A stretch of DNA of 64,000 bases from Rhizobium sp. NFR03 (GCF_900111275.1 NZ_FOGR01000004.1:310001-374000); one strand, 5' to 3'; shown: positions 1 to 9,046, counted from the stretch's first letter. Notes: generated from the letters alone by a model not told the origin. Program-made: numbers and translations.

Positions 1-1
1 G

Positions 2-190
2 ATGGCCGAAGTGAACGATCAAGCCGATCGTGCTGCAAAGAACCCTGAAAAGATGCTTGACCGCACAAGACTTGCTCATGCCCTTCACGATGAGTTTCCC
101 GAGACGCCCATCATCGACATCATCGACAAGCTCAATATGGCATGGCGCAAGCGTGGGCTTTCCTTCGGTATCTCGCCTCGCCCTCTGTGA
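2..190 (+). CDS. small hypothetical protein (possibly 5'-truncated by the window edge)
   Basis: A 62-codon frame with alphaproteobacterial-looking codon use (GAC, ATC, AAG, CTC preferred) starts with ATG at base 2. The product is charged and helical, with a DIIDKLNMAWRKRG stretch near the C-terminus. I recognise no domain, signal peptide or membrane segment. Because the window begins at base 1, the ATG may be internal to a longer gene and no ribosome-binding site can be judged. It converges on aceA. The alternative is a chance frame; the tail after about residue 55 looks less protein-like. Confidence 0.4.
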   Translation: MAEVNDQADRAAKNPEKMLDRTRLAHALHDEFPETPIIDIIDKLNMAWRKRGLSFGISPRPL

Positions 191-274
191 GGACACGCCG
201 CCGGGTGACGGAAGACGGGGGTGACACTCCGAATGCCGTAGGGCGCGGTCGCCCGCGCTCCTTCGCTGCCCTCC

Positions 275-1867
275 TCAGGCCGCGAACTGGTTCATCGTGT
301 TGTGCGAACCGCCCGCTTTCAGGGCTGCGTCGCCAGCGAAGTATTCCTTGTGGTCGTCGCCGAGGTCGGAGCCGGCCATGTTCTGGTGCTTGACGCAGGC
401 GATGCCTTCCCGGATTTCCTTGCGCTGGACGCCCTTGACGTAGCCAAGCATGCCGGCGTCGCCGAAGTATTCCTTCGCCAGATTGTCCGTCGACAGGGCC
501 GCCGTGTGGTAGGTCGGCAGCGTGATCAGGTGGTGGAAGATGCCGGCGCGCTTGGCAGCATCGCGCTGGAACGTCCGGATCCACTCATCCGCTTCCCGGC
601 CCAGCGGCGTCGCGTCGTAATCGACGCTCATCAGGCGGGCGCGCTCGTAGGCCGAGACATCCTTGCCGTCCTTCGCCCAGGCGTCGAAGACCTGCTGGCG
701 GAAGTTGAGCGTCCAGTTGAACGATGGCGAGTTGTTGTAGACCAGCTTCGCATTCGGAATGACCTCGCGAACGCGATCGACCATGCCGGCGATCTGCTCG
801 ATATGCGGTTTTTCCGTTTCGATCCACAGCAGGTCGGCGCCGTTCTGGAGCGAGGTGATGCAGTCGAGAACGCAGCGGTCCGCACCGGTGCCTTCACGGA
901 ACTGGTAGAGGTTGGACGGCAGGCGCTTCGGGCGCATCAGCTTGCCGCCACGGTTGATGATGACATCGCCGTTGAGCGAGCTGATGTCGGCGACGTCCTC
1001 GCAATCCAGGAAGGAATTGTAGAGGTCGCCGATATCGCCGGCTTGCGTGCTGACGGCGATCTGCTTGGTGAGCCCGGCGCCGAGCGAGTCGGTGCGGGCG
1101 ACGATGATGCCGTTGTCGATGCCCATTTCGAGGAACGCATAGCGGCAGGCGCGGATCTTCGCGATGAAGTCCTCGTGGGGAACGGTGACCTTGCCGTCCT
1201 GATGGCCGCACTGCTTCTCGTCGGAAACCTGGTTTTCGATCTGAAGGGCGCAGGCACCGGCTTCGATCATCTTCTTGGCCAGAAGATAAGTCGCCTCCGC
1301 ATTGCCGAAACCGGCGTCAATATCGGCGATAACGGGGACGACATGCGTCTGGTAGGTCTCGATCGCCTGCTGGAGCTGGCGCTCCCGGGCGAAATTGCCG
1401 GCAGCGCGAGCCGCATCGATGTCGCGGAACAGCATGCCGAGTTCGCGGGCATCGGCCTGACGCAGGAAGGTGTAGAGCTCCTCGATCAGCGCGGGAACGC
1501 TGGTCTTCTCGTGCATGGACTGGTCGGGCAGCGGGCCGAATTCCGAGCGCAGCGCCGCGACCATCCAGCCGGAGAGGTAGAGATAACGACCCTTCGTCGT
1601 GCCGAAATGCTTCTTGATCGAGATCATCTTCTGCTGCGCGATGAATCCGTGCCAGCAGCCGAGCGACTGGGTGTAGCTGGCCGGATCGGCATCGTAGGCT
1701 GCCATGTCGGCGCGCATGATGTCGGCGGTGTAGCGGGCTATGTCGAGACCCGTCTTGAAGCGGTTCTGCAGCCGCATGCGGCTGACGGCTTCAGGCGTGA
1801 CGCCACTCCAGTTCGGATTGACGGCGATCAGGTCTTCGATGCCACGGTAATCTGTCTTGTAAGCCAT
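275..1867 (-). CDS. aceA: isocitrate lyase
   Basis: This 530-residue enzyme cleaves isocitrate to glyoxylate and succinate, the first step of the glyoxylate bypass, in the cytoplasm. The catalytic signature KQCGHQ is at residues 218-223 with Cys220 as the active-site cysteine; the VIADIDAGFGNAEATY metal/substrate loop lies at about 179-194. The length fits the long isocitrate lyase subfamily seen in pseudomonads and rhizobia rather than the roughly 430-residue enterobacterial form. ATG at 1867 is preceded by GAGGAG. It is divergent from the ScfR/RamB-like regulator with a 126-bp intergenic region, which suggests direct control by that regulator. Acetyl-CoA from aromatic or fatty-acid breakdown would require it. 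Confidence 0.97.
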   Translation of the reverse strand: MAYKTDYRGIEDLIAVNPNWSGVTPEAVSRMRLQNRFKTGLDIARYTADIMRADMAAYDADPASYTQSLGCWHGFIAQQKMISIKKHFGTTKGRYLYLSGWMVAALRSEFGPLPDQSMHEKTSVPALIEELYTFLRQADARELGMLFRDIDAARAAGNFARERQLQQAIETYQTHVVPVIADIDAGFGNAEATYLLAKKMIEAGACALQIENQVSDEKQCGHQDGKVTVPHEDFIAKIRACRYAFLEMGIDNGIIVARTDSLGAGLTKQIAVSTQAGDIGDLYNSFLDCEDVADISSLNGDVIINRGGKLMRPKRLPSNLYQFREGTGADRCVLDCITSLQNGADLLWIETEKPHIEQIAGMVDRVREVIPNAKLVYNNSPSFNWTLNFRQQVFDAWAKDGKDVSAYERARLMSVDYDATPLGREADEWIRTFQRDAAKRAGIFHHLITLPTYHTAALSTDNLAKEYFGDAGMLGYVKGVQRKEIREGIACVKHQNMAGSDLGDDHKEYFAGDAALKAGGSHNTMNQFAA

Positions 1868-1949
1868 CAGAACACTCCTCAGTTGTGATGACGCTCTGAT
1901 ATCGCCTGTTTTCGAGATGCGTCAGAGGCTTCGGTGTGCACTTGTCAAA

Positions 1950-1980
1950 CCTTACAAACTTTGCTTGTAATGTTGTAAGG
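1950..1980. promoter_or_regulatory. inverted repeat in the aceA/scfR divergent promoter (candidate operator)
   Basis: CCTTACAA (1950-1957) is mirrored by TTGTAAGG (1973-1980), and an inner TTGTAA (1965-1970) also pairs with TTACAA (1952-1957) across ACTTTGC. The centre read on the minus strand is GCAAAGTTTGTAA. From memory this resembles the AAAGTTTGCAA element bound by RamB in corynebacteria, whose targets include aceA. Binding by the adjacent regulator is an inference. Confidence 0.5.
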
Positions 1981-1993
1981 GTGGAGAAGCGTC

Positions 1994-3394
1994 GTGTCGG
2001 ACAAGCAGGGTGTGTATGTCGGCGCGCGCTTGAGACGGCTGCGGCGCAACCTCGGCCTGACACAGTCCGATATGGCCGCAGACCTTGAGATCTCGGCATC
2101 CTACATCGCCCTCATGGAGCGCAATCATCGGCCCGTGACGGCGGAGGTGCTGCTGCGGCTGGCCCGATCTTACAAGATCGACATGGCGGACCTTGCTGGC
2201 GATGGCGGCGCGGATCATTCCGCACGGCTGCAGACGGTGATGAAGGATCCGATCTTCGCCGATATCGACCTCTCCACCACCGAGATCTCGGAAGTGGCAA
2301 ACGGGTTTCCCGGCTTCAGCGAAGCTATGCTTCGGCTTTACACCGCCTATCGCGAGGAGCAGATCGCTCTTGCCGAACGCTTGCCGGATCAGGACGCCCA
2401 GAGACGGGAGACCGTCGATCCCGTGGCGGCGACGCGCCGGTTCCTTGCCGCCCGGCGAAACAGCTTTCCGATGCTCGATACGGTGGCCGAGAGACTGGCA
2501 GCAACCGTCAAGGACAAGGGCGGCATCGGCAATTATCTTTTGGAGCGGCACGGGCTTCGCATCCGCCGCCTCCCCTCGTCCATCATGTCGGACAGCCTGC
2601 GCCGGCACGATCTGCATCACAAGCAGATCCTGCTTGACGAGTCGCTGGATATGGCGAGCCAGCAGTTTCAGCTTGCTCAGCAACTCGCCTATCTCGAATT
2701 CGGCAAGGAGATTGCGGACGCCGTTCACGAGGGGAACTTCCAGACGGAAACGAGCTCCCGGCTCGCCCGCCGGTCGCTTGCCAGCTACGGCGCAGCAGCT
2801 CTGCTGATGCCCTACAGCGCGTTTGCCAAGGCGGTGGAAACGCGGCGATACGATCTGGCGGCCTTGTCGCGTCAGTTCACCACGAGTTTCGAGCAGACGG
2901 CCCATCGGCTGACGACGCTGCAAAAGCCGGGGCAGGAGCGCATCCCTTTCTTCTTCATCCGCCTGGATGCAGCCGGCAACGTGTCCAAGCGGCTCGATGG
3001 CGCGCATTTTCCCTTTTCCGCTTCGGGCGGCGGCTGCCCGCTCTGGAATGTCCATCAGGTCTTCCGCATGCCGGGCGAAATCGTGACGCAATGGCTGGAG
3101 TTTCCCGACGGGCAGCGCTTCTTCTCGATCGCCCGCACGGTCAGCGCCGGCGGCGGCGCCTATGGCGTCACGCGTGTTGATCGCGCCGTGGCGCTGGTTT
3201 GCGATGCGCAGCACGCCGATCGCCTGATCTACGTCCGGCCCGACAGCGACCGCACGCCGACGTTGGTCGGCATCGCCTGCCGCCTCTGCCAGCGCGCCAC
3301 CTGCACCTCGCGCGCCGAGCCCCCGATCGGCCGCCAGATCCTCATCGACGACTTCCGCCGCACGGCCGCACCGTTCGGTTTTGCGGATACGTGA
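1994..3394 (+). CDS. ScfR/RamB-type XRE-family regulator of short-chain acyl metabolism
   Basis: This 466-residue cytoplasmic transcription factor has an N-terminal XRE helix-turn-helix (about residues 10-65, LGLTQSDMAADLEIS and SYIALMERNHRPV), a central ImmA/IrrE-like domain and a C-terminal DUF2083-type domain with conserved cysteines (GGCPLW; CRLCQRATC). The zinc-protease HExxH motif expected in ImmA/IrrE is absent; the equivalent helix reads QQFQLAQQLAYLEF, so the domain is probably only a sensor. The start is GTG at 1994 after AAGGGTGGAG. Family members such as RamB and ScfR control aceA, malate synthase or propionate genes, and the divergent aceA supports that here. The effector is unknown, though an acyl-CoA is plausible. 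Confidence 0.85.
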   Translation: MSDKQGVYVGARLRRLRRNLGLTQSDMAADLEISASYIALMERNHRPVTAEVLLRLARSYKIDMADLAGDGGADHSARLQTVMKDPIFADIDLSTTEISEVANGFPGFSEAMLRLYTAYREEQIALAERLPDQDAQRRETVDPVAATRRFLAARRNSFPMLDTVAERLAATVKDKGGIGNYLLERHGLRIRRLPSSIMSDSLRRHDLHHKQILLDESLDMASQQFQLAQQLAYLEFGKEIADAVHEGNFQTETSSRLARRSLASYGAAALLMPYSAFAKAVETRRYDLAALSRQFTTSFEQTAHRLTTLQKPGQERIPFFFIRLDAAGNVSKRLDGAHFPFSASGGGCPLWNVHQVFRMPGEIVTQWLEFPDGQRFFSIARTVSAGGGAYGVTRVDRAVALVCDAQHADRLIYVRPDSDRTPTLVGIACRLCQRATCTSRAEPPIGRQILIDDFRRTAAPFGFADT

Positions 3395-3701
3395 GCGTCC
3401 AACGGGAGCCCTCGCCCGACCGGCCGCTCCGATACGTTGCTCTCTCATCACCCATGGTGCTGATATGATTGTCCTGTTCCGCACGTTTTAGGGCGGCGTT
3501 AAAAAGCATGCGAGCGCTTATATCTTGACCAAGGTAACGGGTGGAGCGCAAACTCCACCTGCCCATCAACATCCCATCCATCAGGTGCCGGGCCTGAACA
3601 CCTCGATTAACGTTATGCGAACCATGTCGGCGGTATCGGGAGCAGCGTAAAGAATCTGATAAACACCGCCCTGTAGGCTTTGACGTGAGGCAGGCAGAGC
3701 T
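3395..3701. other. intergenic region without a recognisable gene
   Basis: These 307 bases between the regulator and the diguanylate cyclase hold no frame with convincing codon use. The only structure I see is a short perfect hairpin, GGTGGAG (3540-3546) with CTCCACC (3553-3559) around a CGCAAA loop. It lacks a U-tract, so I do not call it a terminator. The promoter of the downstream gene presumably lies here. Confidence 0.5.
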
Positions 3702-4886
3702 ATGCAGATCGATTTACAAACTCTCTGGTATTTGACGGTCGGAACGCTGCTTGTGTCAGCTTCGCTGCTCCTCTGGGAACGGCAGGCTCATCCAGGTCGC
3801 GCGCGCGTGCTCGGCATTCTGGCCGCGGGACTCTTCGCTTTCGTTCTCGGCTGCGTCATTGCGATGAACCGCAGCCACTTCCCGGTCACGCTCGGCATGG
3901 GAGCGACCAACATCCTCATGGTGTTGGGCTACCTTCTGGTCCTCAACGCCATCGCCGGCCTCGACGGTCGTCGGTATGTCTGGTCGTCTGCCGGAGCGCT
4001 GGTCATCCTGGCTTTCGCCTGGGCGATCGCTGGCACACACTTCCCGGCCGCCTTCTGGAACCACGTCTCGTCTCTCCCCATCGCGCTGACCTGCGGCCTC
4101 ACCGCCTGGATTCTTCTGCGCAGCCGCACGGTTCAGGGACTGCGCTCACGTCCGATCGCAGTAGCGATCTCGGCCGTTCATGCCGTGTTCTACCTCGGCC
4201 GTGCGTTCGTCGCCCCTATCCTTCTTCAGCGGTACGGGCCGGACATTCTTTCCGCCATCGGGAAGGCTACGATGTACGAGGCCGTCTTGTACTCGGTGGC
4301 GATGCCGATGTCCTTTTTGATGATCGTTCGGGAGGAGGAGAAGCAGCACCTGCTCCGCATGTCGCAAACCGATCAGCTGACCGGGCTCGCGAACCGCCAC
4401 GCCTTTTTTGAGCAGGCAACGCGGATCCTCAGGGAGCGGCAAGGCCACCCCGTTTCCCTGCTTGCCTTCGACCTCGACCATTTCAAGGCGATCAACGACC
4501 GCTACGGCCACCCGGTCGGAGATAAGGTTCTCAAGCTGTTCGCAGAAACCGCCCGCGAGGAGGCGGGCCCAGACGCGCTTCTTGTCAGGCTCGGAGGTGA
4601 GGAATTCGCCGCGCTCCTGCCACGGTGTGATCATCATCAAGCTCTCCGTCGTGGCTCGGTGATCGCACGCCGGTTCGCCATGGCGGCCGCGCGGGCAGAG
4701 GGCCTCAACACCCAGGCTACCGTCAGCATCGGTCTCGCGGCACCGGGCTGCTATGACCTCGCCGGAATGCTCGCAAGCGCCGATGGCGCATTGTACCGGG
4801 CGAAAGCCCTTGGTCGCAATCGCGTCGAGACCGCCGGTCCACACGAATTGCCCGCTGCGGCCTTGAGCCGTTCTCTCGCATCTTGA
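3702..4886 (+). CDS. membrane-bound GGDEF diguanylate cyclase
   Basis: This 394-residue protein is predicted to make cyclic di-GMP from two GTP at the inner membrane. The N-terminal half (about 1-210) contains six or seven hydrophobic segments with no periplasmic loop of size, resembling an integral membrane sensory domain. The GGDEF domain starts at about residue 225 (QTDQLTGLANRHAF), has the metal/substrate loop FDLDHFKAINDRYGH and an active site RLGGEEF with GGEEF at residues 298-302. The upstream inhibitory I-site (RxxD) is not preserved: the aligned residues read AGPD, so classic product inhibition is unlikely. It is monocistronic, with nothing nearby that reveals the signal. Confidence 0.92.
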   Translation: MQIDLQTLWYLTVGTLLVSASLLLWERQAHPGRARVLGILAAGLFAFVLGCVIAMNRSHFPVTLGMGATNILMVLGYLLVLNAIAGLDGRRYVWSSAGALVILAFAWAIAGTHFPAAFWNHVSSLPIALTCGLTAWILLRSRTVQGLRSRPIAVAISAVHAVFYLGRAFVAPILLQRYGPDILSAIGKATMYEAVLYSVAMPMSFLMIVREEEKQHLLRMSQTDQLTGLANRHAFFEQATRILRERQGHPVSLLAFDLDHFKAINDRYGHPVGDKVLKLFAETAREEAGPDALLVRLGGEEFAALLPRCDHHQALRRGSVIARRFAMAAARAEGLNTQATVSIGLAAPGCYDLAGMLASADGALYRAKALGRNRVETAGPHELPAAALSRSLAS

Positions 4887-5109
4887 GTCGGGGGTAGCGG
4901 TGGCGGGTCCGCTCTCATCCGACGTCGCGCTTTCGGAGAAGAGCACCATCGCGTCAGCTTTTCAGACCAACATTCTCGCGTGGAAATGGGTTGAGGCGGC
5001 GCACAGGAGAAGCCAGACTGCGCTCTGCTGTCGTTGCCAATGAAGTGCCTATTCCGAAATCACGGCTTCACGCACTCTTCATGTCGACCAAATTCAGCTT
5101 CGTTTTTCG

Positions 5110-5868
5110 CTATCGCACCATCCAGCCGCCATCGACAGGCAAGACTGTGCCCGTGACATAGGGAGAGCCGGGCGCTGCGAAGAAGAGGATCGCGGTGGCG
5201 AGGTCAGCGGGCATGCCCCATCGTGCGGCGGGAATGCGCGCCGAGATCTGGGCGTGCCGGTCGGGGTCGTTACGCAAGGCTTCGGTATTGTCGGTTTCCA
5301 TGTAGCCGGGTGCGATCGCGTTCACCGTAATGCCCTTCGGCGCGAGTTCGTTGGCCATGGCTTTGGTCAGGCCGGCGACACCGTGTTTGGAGGCGGCATA
5401 GGCCGGCACGCGCACGCCGCCCTGAAAACTGAGCATGGAGGCAATGTTCACGATACGGCCGGCGCGACCGGTCGCAATCATATGGCGTGCCGCTGCCTGC
5501 GAGAGGAGAAACACCGATTTGAGGTTGACGTCGATCACGGCGTCCCAATCTTCCTCCAGAACATCGACGATATCGGCGCGACGGATGATCCCGGCATTGT
5601 TGACGAGGATATCGACACCGCCCATGGCCGAAATAGCAGCGTCGAGAACGGCCTGCGCGTTGAATGGCTTGGAGAGATCGATCTGCTGTGCGTGAAACCG
5701 CCTGCCCGTCGCCTTGATCAGCCGCTCCGTATCCGGCATCGGCGAGGAGCCGATGGTAGCGACGTCGGCCCCGGCTTCCGCCAGCGCAAGGGCGAGACCC
5801 TGGCCGAGGCCGGTTCGTGCGCCGGTTACGAGCGCGGTCTTGCCGGTGAGGTCAAACAGATGTTTCAA
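5110..5868 (-). CDS. kduD: 2-deoxy-D-gluconate 3-dehydrogenase / 2,5-diketo-3-deoxygluconate reductase-type SDR
   Basis: This 252-residue classical short-chain dehydrogenase is expected to reduce 5-keto-3-deoxyuronate (product of KduI) to 2-keto-3-deoxygluconate with NAD(P)H. Visible motifs are the Rossmann TGARTGLGQG near the N-terminus, NNAG, and the catalytic S...YAASK; it ends DGGWMVR as KduD proteins do. I choose TTG at 5868 (LKHLFDLTGKTALVTG) because it begins at the usual place before the Rossmann fold; upstream in-frame ATGs lie deep inside the ABC ATPase gene. This gives a 17-bp overlap with that gene, consistent with translational coupling. It is the last gene of the leftward uronate operon. 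The substrate is inferred from context and resemblance to KduD. Confidence 0.85.
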   Translation of the reverse strand: MKHLFDLTGKTALVTGARTGLGQGLALALAEAGADVATIGSSPMPDTERLIKATGRRFHAQQIDLSKPFNAQAVLDAAISAMGGVDILVNNAGIIRRADIVDVLEEDWDAVIDVNLKSVFLLSQAAARHMIATGRAGRIVNIASMLSFQGGVRVPAYAASKHGVAGLTKAMANELAPKGITVNAIAPGYMETDNTEALRNDPDRHAQISARIPAARWGMPADLATAILFFAAPGSPYVTGTVLPVDGGWMVR

Positions 5869-6937
5869 GGCGAAGACCCTTTTCGTCAAAGAAGTGAAGC
5901 GGTGCGGCATCGAGCGAGAGGTCGATCTCCGAGCCCGGTGAGAAGCGGTGCTGGCCGGGCAGGACCACGAGAAGCTTTTGCCCGCCAAGCTCGGTGTGCA
6001 GAACAGTTTCCGAACCGAGCGCCTCGATCATGCGGACAGTCGCCCGCAGGGACCGGTTGCCCTTGCCGAGCGTGAGATGTTGCGGGCGAACACCGAGCGT
6101 CAAGGCTGCGCCTTGCTGTAGAACCTGCCGACCGGCATCGACCTCCAGCCGAGAACCGTCGGGTAGAGACAGCACGGCATGTCCGGGCCGGGCATTCTCT
6201 ACTGCGGCTTGCAGGAAGTTCATGTGCGGGGCGCCGATGAAGCCGGCGACGAAGCGATTTCCGGGTGTGTTGTAGAGTTCCAGAGGCGTGCCGACCTGCT
6301 CGATGCGTCCGGAACGGAGCACGACGATGCGATCGGCAAGCGTCATCGCCTCCACCTGATCATGGGTCACGTAGATCATCGTGGCTTTCAGCCGCGCATG
6401 AAGCGCTGCGAGTTCTGCACGGGTCGAGACGCGAAGTTCGGCGTCGAGGTTGGACAGAGGTTCGTCGAGCAGAAAGCCGACGGGGCTGCGAACGATAGCC
6501 CGGCCGATAGCGACGCGTTGGCGCTGGCCGCCGGAAAGCTGTCCGGGCCGACGCTTGAGATAAGGTTCGATTTCCAGCATCCGCGCTGCTTCCATGATCC
6601 GTTTGTCGATCTCCGCCTTGGGCATCCGCGCGTTCTCCAGACCGAAGGCGAGGTTCTGCCGCACGCTCATATGCGGGTAGAGCGCATAGGACTGAAAGAC
6701 CATGGCGAGACCGCGATCGGCTGCCGTCACGCTATTGACGTTGCGGCCATCGATCTCGATATCGCCGCTCGTAATTTTTTCCAGTCCGGCGATAGCCCGC
6801 AGGAGCGTGGATTTTCCGCAGCCGGACGGTCCGACGAAGACGACGAGCTCGCCGTCCCTGATGTCGAGGTCGATACCATGCAGCACGTCGATCGCGCCGA
6901 ACGACTTCTTGACATTGGAGAGTTTGATCTGGCCCAT
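5852..6937 (-). CDS. CUT1 sugar ABC transporter ATP-binding protein (UgpC/MalK type)
   Basis: This 361-residue ATPase energises the CUT1 importer encoded just upstream. It has Walker A GPSGCGKST, Q-loop MVFQSYALYPHMSV, signature LSGGQRQRVAIGRAIV, Walker B FLLDEPLSNLDA and the H-loop in THDQVEAM, followed by a C-terminal MalK-like regulatory OB-fold from about residue 235. The ATG is 10 bp downstream of the preceding permease stop. The operon also has KduI, KduD and GH105, so the cargo is most likely an unsaturated galacturonide or related uronate oligosaccharide (compare TogMNAB/AguEFG). That assignment is by context, not from the ATPase itself. Confidence 0.93.
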   Translation of the reverse strand: MGQIKLSNVKKSFGAIDVLHGIDLDIRDGELVVFVGPSGCGKSTLLRAIAGLEKITSGDIEIDGRNVNSVTAADRGLAMVFQSYALYPHMSVRQNLAFGLENARMPKAEIDKRIMEAARMLEIEPYLKRRPGQLSGGQRQRVAIGRAIVRSPVGFLLDEPLSNLDAELRVSTRAELAALHARLKATMIYVTHDQVEAMTLADRIVVLRSGRIEQVGTPLELYNTPGNRFVAGFIGAPHMNFLQAAVENARPGHAVLSLPDGSRLEVDAGRQVLQQGAALTLGVRPQHLTLGKGNRSLRATVRMIEALGSETVLHTELGGQKLLVVLPGQHRFSPGSEIDLSLDAAPLHFFDEKGLRLETSV

Positions 6938-6947
6938 TGGCGTTTCC

Positions 6948-8015
6948 TTACTTGAGCCCGGTGCCGGCTATGCCGGTGGTGATGAAGCGCTGCAGGAAGA
7001 TGAAGACGAGCACGACCGGGATCATGGTGACCACCGTCATGGCGAGGATAAAGTGCCACTGCACGTTCAGCTCGCCGGAATAGATGCTGAGGCCGACCTG
7101 AAGCGTATAAAGCTCCTTGCGTGACAGGACGATCAGCGGCCAGAGAAAGTCGTTCCAGCGCCAGACGACCGAAAAGATGGCGAGAACCGCAAGCGCCGGC
7201 GCCGTGAGCGGCAGGACGATGCGCCAGTAGATCTGCCATTCCGAGGCCTTGTCCATGCGCGCCGCATCCAGAAGCTCGTCCGGAATGGTCAGCATGTATT
7301 GCCGCAGGATGAAGACGCCCGTGGGCGTCGCCACGGTCGGCAAGATCACACCCCAGAGATTGTTGAACAGCCCGAGCGACGAGATGATCGAGTAGAGCGG
7401 TACCATGATGACGGACAGCGGCACCATCAGCGTCGCGAGAATGATGAGCATGGCGAAGCTGCGGCCCCGAAACTCGTATTTCGAGAGCGCGAAAGCCGCC
7501 ATGGAATTGACGACCAGCGTTATGACGGTCGCCATGACCGTGACGAAGACGGAATTCCACAGGTAGCGGAAGAAGTCGAAGTGGACGAACGGCTCGGTGT
7601 AGTTTTCGGTGGCGAAGGACAGTTTACGCACCGGCTGGCGGTCGTCGATATTGATGCGGACGGGCGGCGCGCCGGGGTCCGCGGGATCGATCATCTGGCT
7701 GAAAAGCCCGATCCGGCGGATCTCGGCCATGCGTTTCGTGGTGCCGTCCGGCATTTTCGCGTCGTAAAGCGTCAGCGGCTGTTCATGGCCGGCGACCGTG
7801 ACCTGCTGGCTGGCGTAGGGAAGAATGGAGGGTGGGAACTCGGCAAGTGCTGCCGGGGTCTTGAAGGACGAAAAGATCAGCCAGAGAGCGGGGCCGAACA
7901 TCACGATCAGCCCGCCGATCAGCCACAGCCATGTGACGATATCGGTCCAGTGCCACCCCCGGCCATGCTTCTGGCTACCCCTGCGGCGAAAAATGAAGCT
8001 TGCGGCGCGGCTCAT
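6948..8015 (-). CDS. CUT1 sugar ABC transporter permease (MalG/TogN-like)
   Basis: This 355-residue inner-membrane subunit has a first membrane segment at about residues 28-50, a periplasmic insertion of about 100 residues (to about 135), then five more segments. The EAA loop that contacts the ATPase reads EWQIYWRIVLPLTAPALA (an E-A-A...G variant without the canonical glycine). The large insertion after the first helix is typical of MalG-like rather than UgpE-like permeases. Its ATG overlaps the stop of the preceding permease by 4 bp, so the two are probably coupled. Confidence 0.92.
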   Translation of the reverse strand: MSRAASFIFRRRGSQKHGRGWHWTDIVTWLWLIGGLIVMFGPALWLIFSSFKTPAALAEFPPSILPYASQQVTVAGHEQPLTLYDAKMPDGTTKRMAEIRRIGLFSQMIDPADPGAPPVRINIDDRQPVRKLSFATENYTEPFVHFDFFRYLWNSVFVTVMATVITLVVNSMAAFALSKYEFRGRSFAMLIILATLMVPLSVIMVPLYSIISSLGLFNNLWGVILPTVATPTGVFILRQYMLTIPDELLDAARMDKASEWQIYWRIVLPLTAPALAVLAIFSVVWRWNDFLWPLIVLSRKELYTLQVGLSIYSGELNVQWHFILAMTVVTMIPVVLVFIFLQRFITTGIAGTGLK

Positions 8016-9046
8016 CTGCGTTTCCCCTTGTTCTCGCCACGCTTGCCGAGCCCGAGCTGTAACAGCGTCAGCACCACCAGCACGAGCCCCATCAGGATGG
8101 AAGCAGCGGCGGCAAGGCCTGGATTTCTCGGCTGCGAAACGAAGCCGGTTTCGTAGATGTACTGGGTCAAGAACAGCGTGCTCGTTCCCGGCCCGCCGCC
8201 CGTGAGAATGTAGACCTCGTCGAAAACCTGCACCGCACGGATGAGCGCGAGGACGATGACGACGATGAGGTTGGGCGCCAGCAGCGGCAGCGTGATGCGC
8301 CAGAAGACCCGCCCCGGCCGGGTGCCGTCCATGGCCGCCGCCTCGTAAAGATCCTTCGGGATGGCCTGAAGGCCTGCCAGCAGGATCAAGGTGTAGAAGC
8401 CCATATGCGCCCAGAGCGAAACGCCGACCGCAGCCATGAACGACCAGTCGCGATCCGTCAGCCAGTTGTAGGGCTCCATGCCGAAGGGGTAGAGAATGAA
8501 GTTCAGCAAACCCTGCCGCTGCAGGATCCAGCGCCAGATGAGGCCGACGACCACGGGCGACAACAGCACCGGGAAGAAGAAAACCGCCCGCCAGAAGGAC
8601 CGGGCGGCAAGATTACGGTTGAGGATCAGCGCAGTGACGAGCGCTGCGAGAATCATGAACGTGACCTGCAACACCACGAACCAGAAGGTGTTACCGACGG
8701 CAGTCCAGAAAGCGTCTTCCTGGCAGGTCAGGGCATCGAGATAGTTGCCGCAGTCGAACAGGCGCGCATACTGATCGCCGCCGACATAGGTGCGCTCCGG
8801 TAGGAAAAGTGCGGATCCGCCCGTCACGGAATAGACGACGTTGATGCCGAGCGGCAGGAGAACGAAGATCCCGAAGATCAGCATGTTCGGCGCAAGGAAA
8901 AACAGCGCCATGCCGCTGAGGCCGGTCAGTCTCTGCAAGGCGCGCATGGGTGCATCGATCAGCCCCATCACAACGCCGACAGGTGTCTTGACGATGGTGC
9001 CAAGACGCTCCGGCAGGGTTGGCTTGTCGGCGTTGGATACGGTCAC
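8012..9046 (-). CDS. CUT1 sugar ABC transporter permease (MalF/TogM-like)
   Basis: This 344-residue inner-membrane permease is the partner of the MalG-like subunit. Six hydrophobic segments follow an amphipathic N-terminus; the first is MALFFLAPNMLIFGIFVLLP at about residue 41. The EAA loop reads YEAAAMDGTRPGRVFWRITL. I place the start at GTG 9046 because AGGAGA lies eight bases upstream and an in-frame extension further upstream has low-complexity basic composition unlike the family. The gene follows the binding-protein gene by 79 bp and overlaps the next permease by 4 bp. Confidence 0.9.
   Translation of the reverse strand: MTVSNADKPTLPERLGTIVKTPVGVVMGLIDAPMRALQRLTGLSGMALFFLAPNMLIFGIFVLLPLGINVVYSVTGGSALFLPERTYVGGDQYARLFDCGNYLDALTCQEDAFWTAVGNTFWFVVLQVTFMILAALVTALILNRNLAARSFWRAVFFFPVLLSPVVVGLIWRWILQRQGLLNFILYPFGMEPYNWLTDRDWSFMAAVGVSLWAHMGFYTLILLAGLQAIPKDLYEAAAMDGTRPGRVFWRITLPLLAPNLIVVIVLALIRAVQVFDEVYILTGGGPGTSTLFLTQYIYETGFVSQPRNPGLAAAASILMGLVLVVLTLLQLGLGKRGENKGKRR

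Noticed and set aside
302-1888. 528-codon open frame antisense to aceA
   Set aside because: It mirrors the third-position GC bias of aceA and has no recognisable domain. Isocitrate lyase on the other strand is certain.
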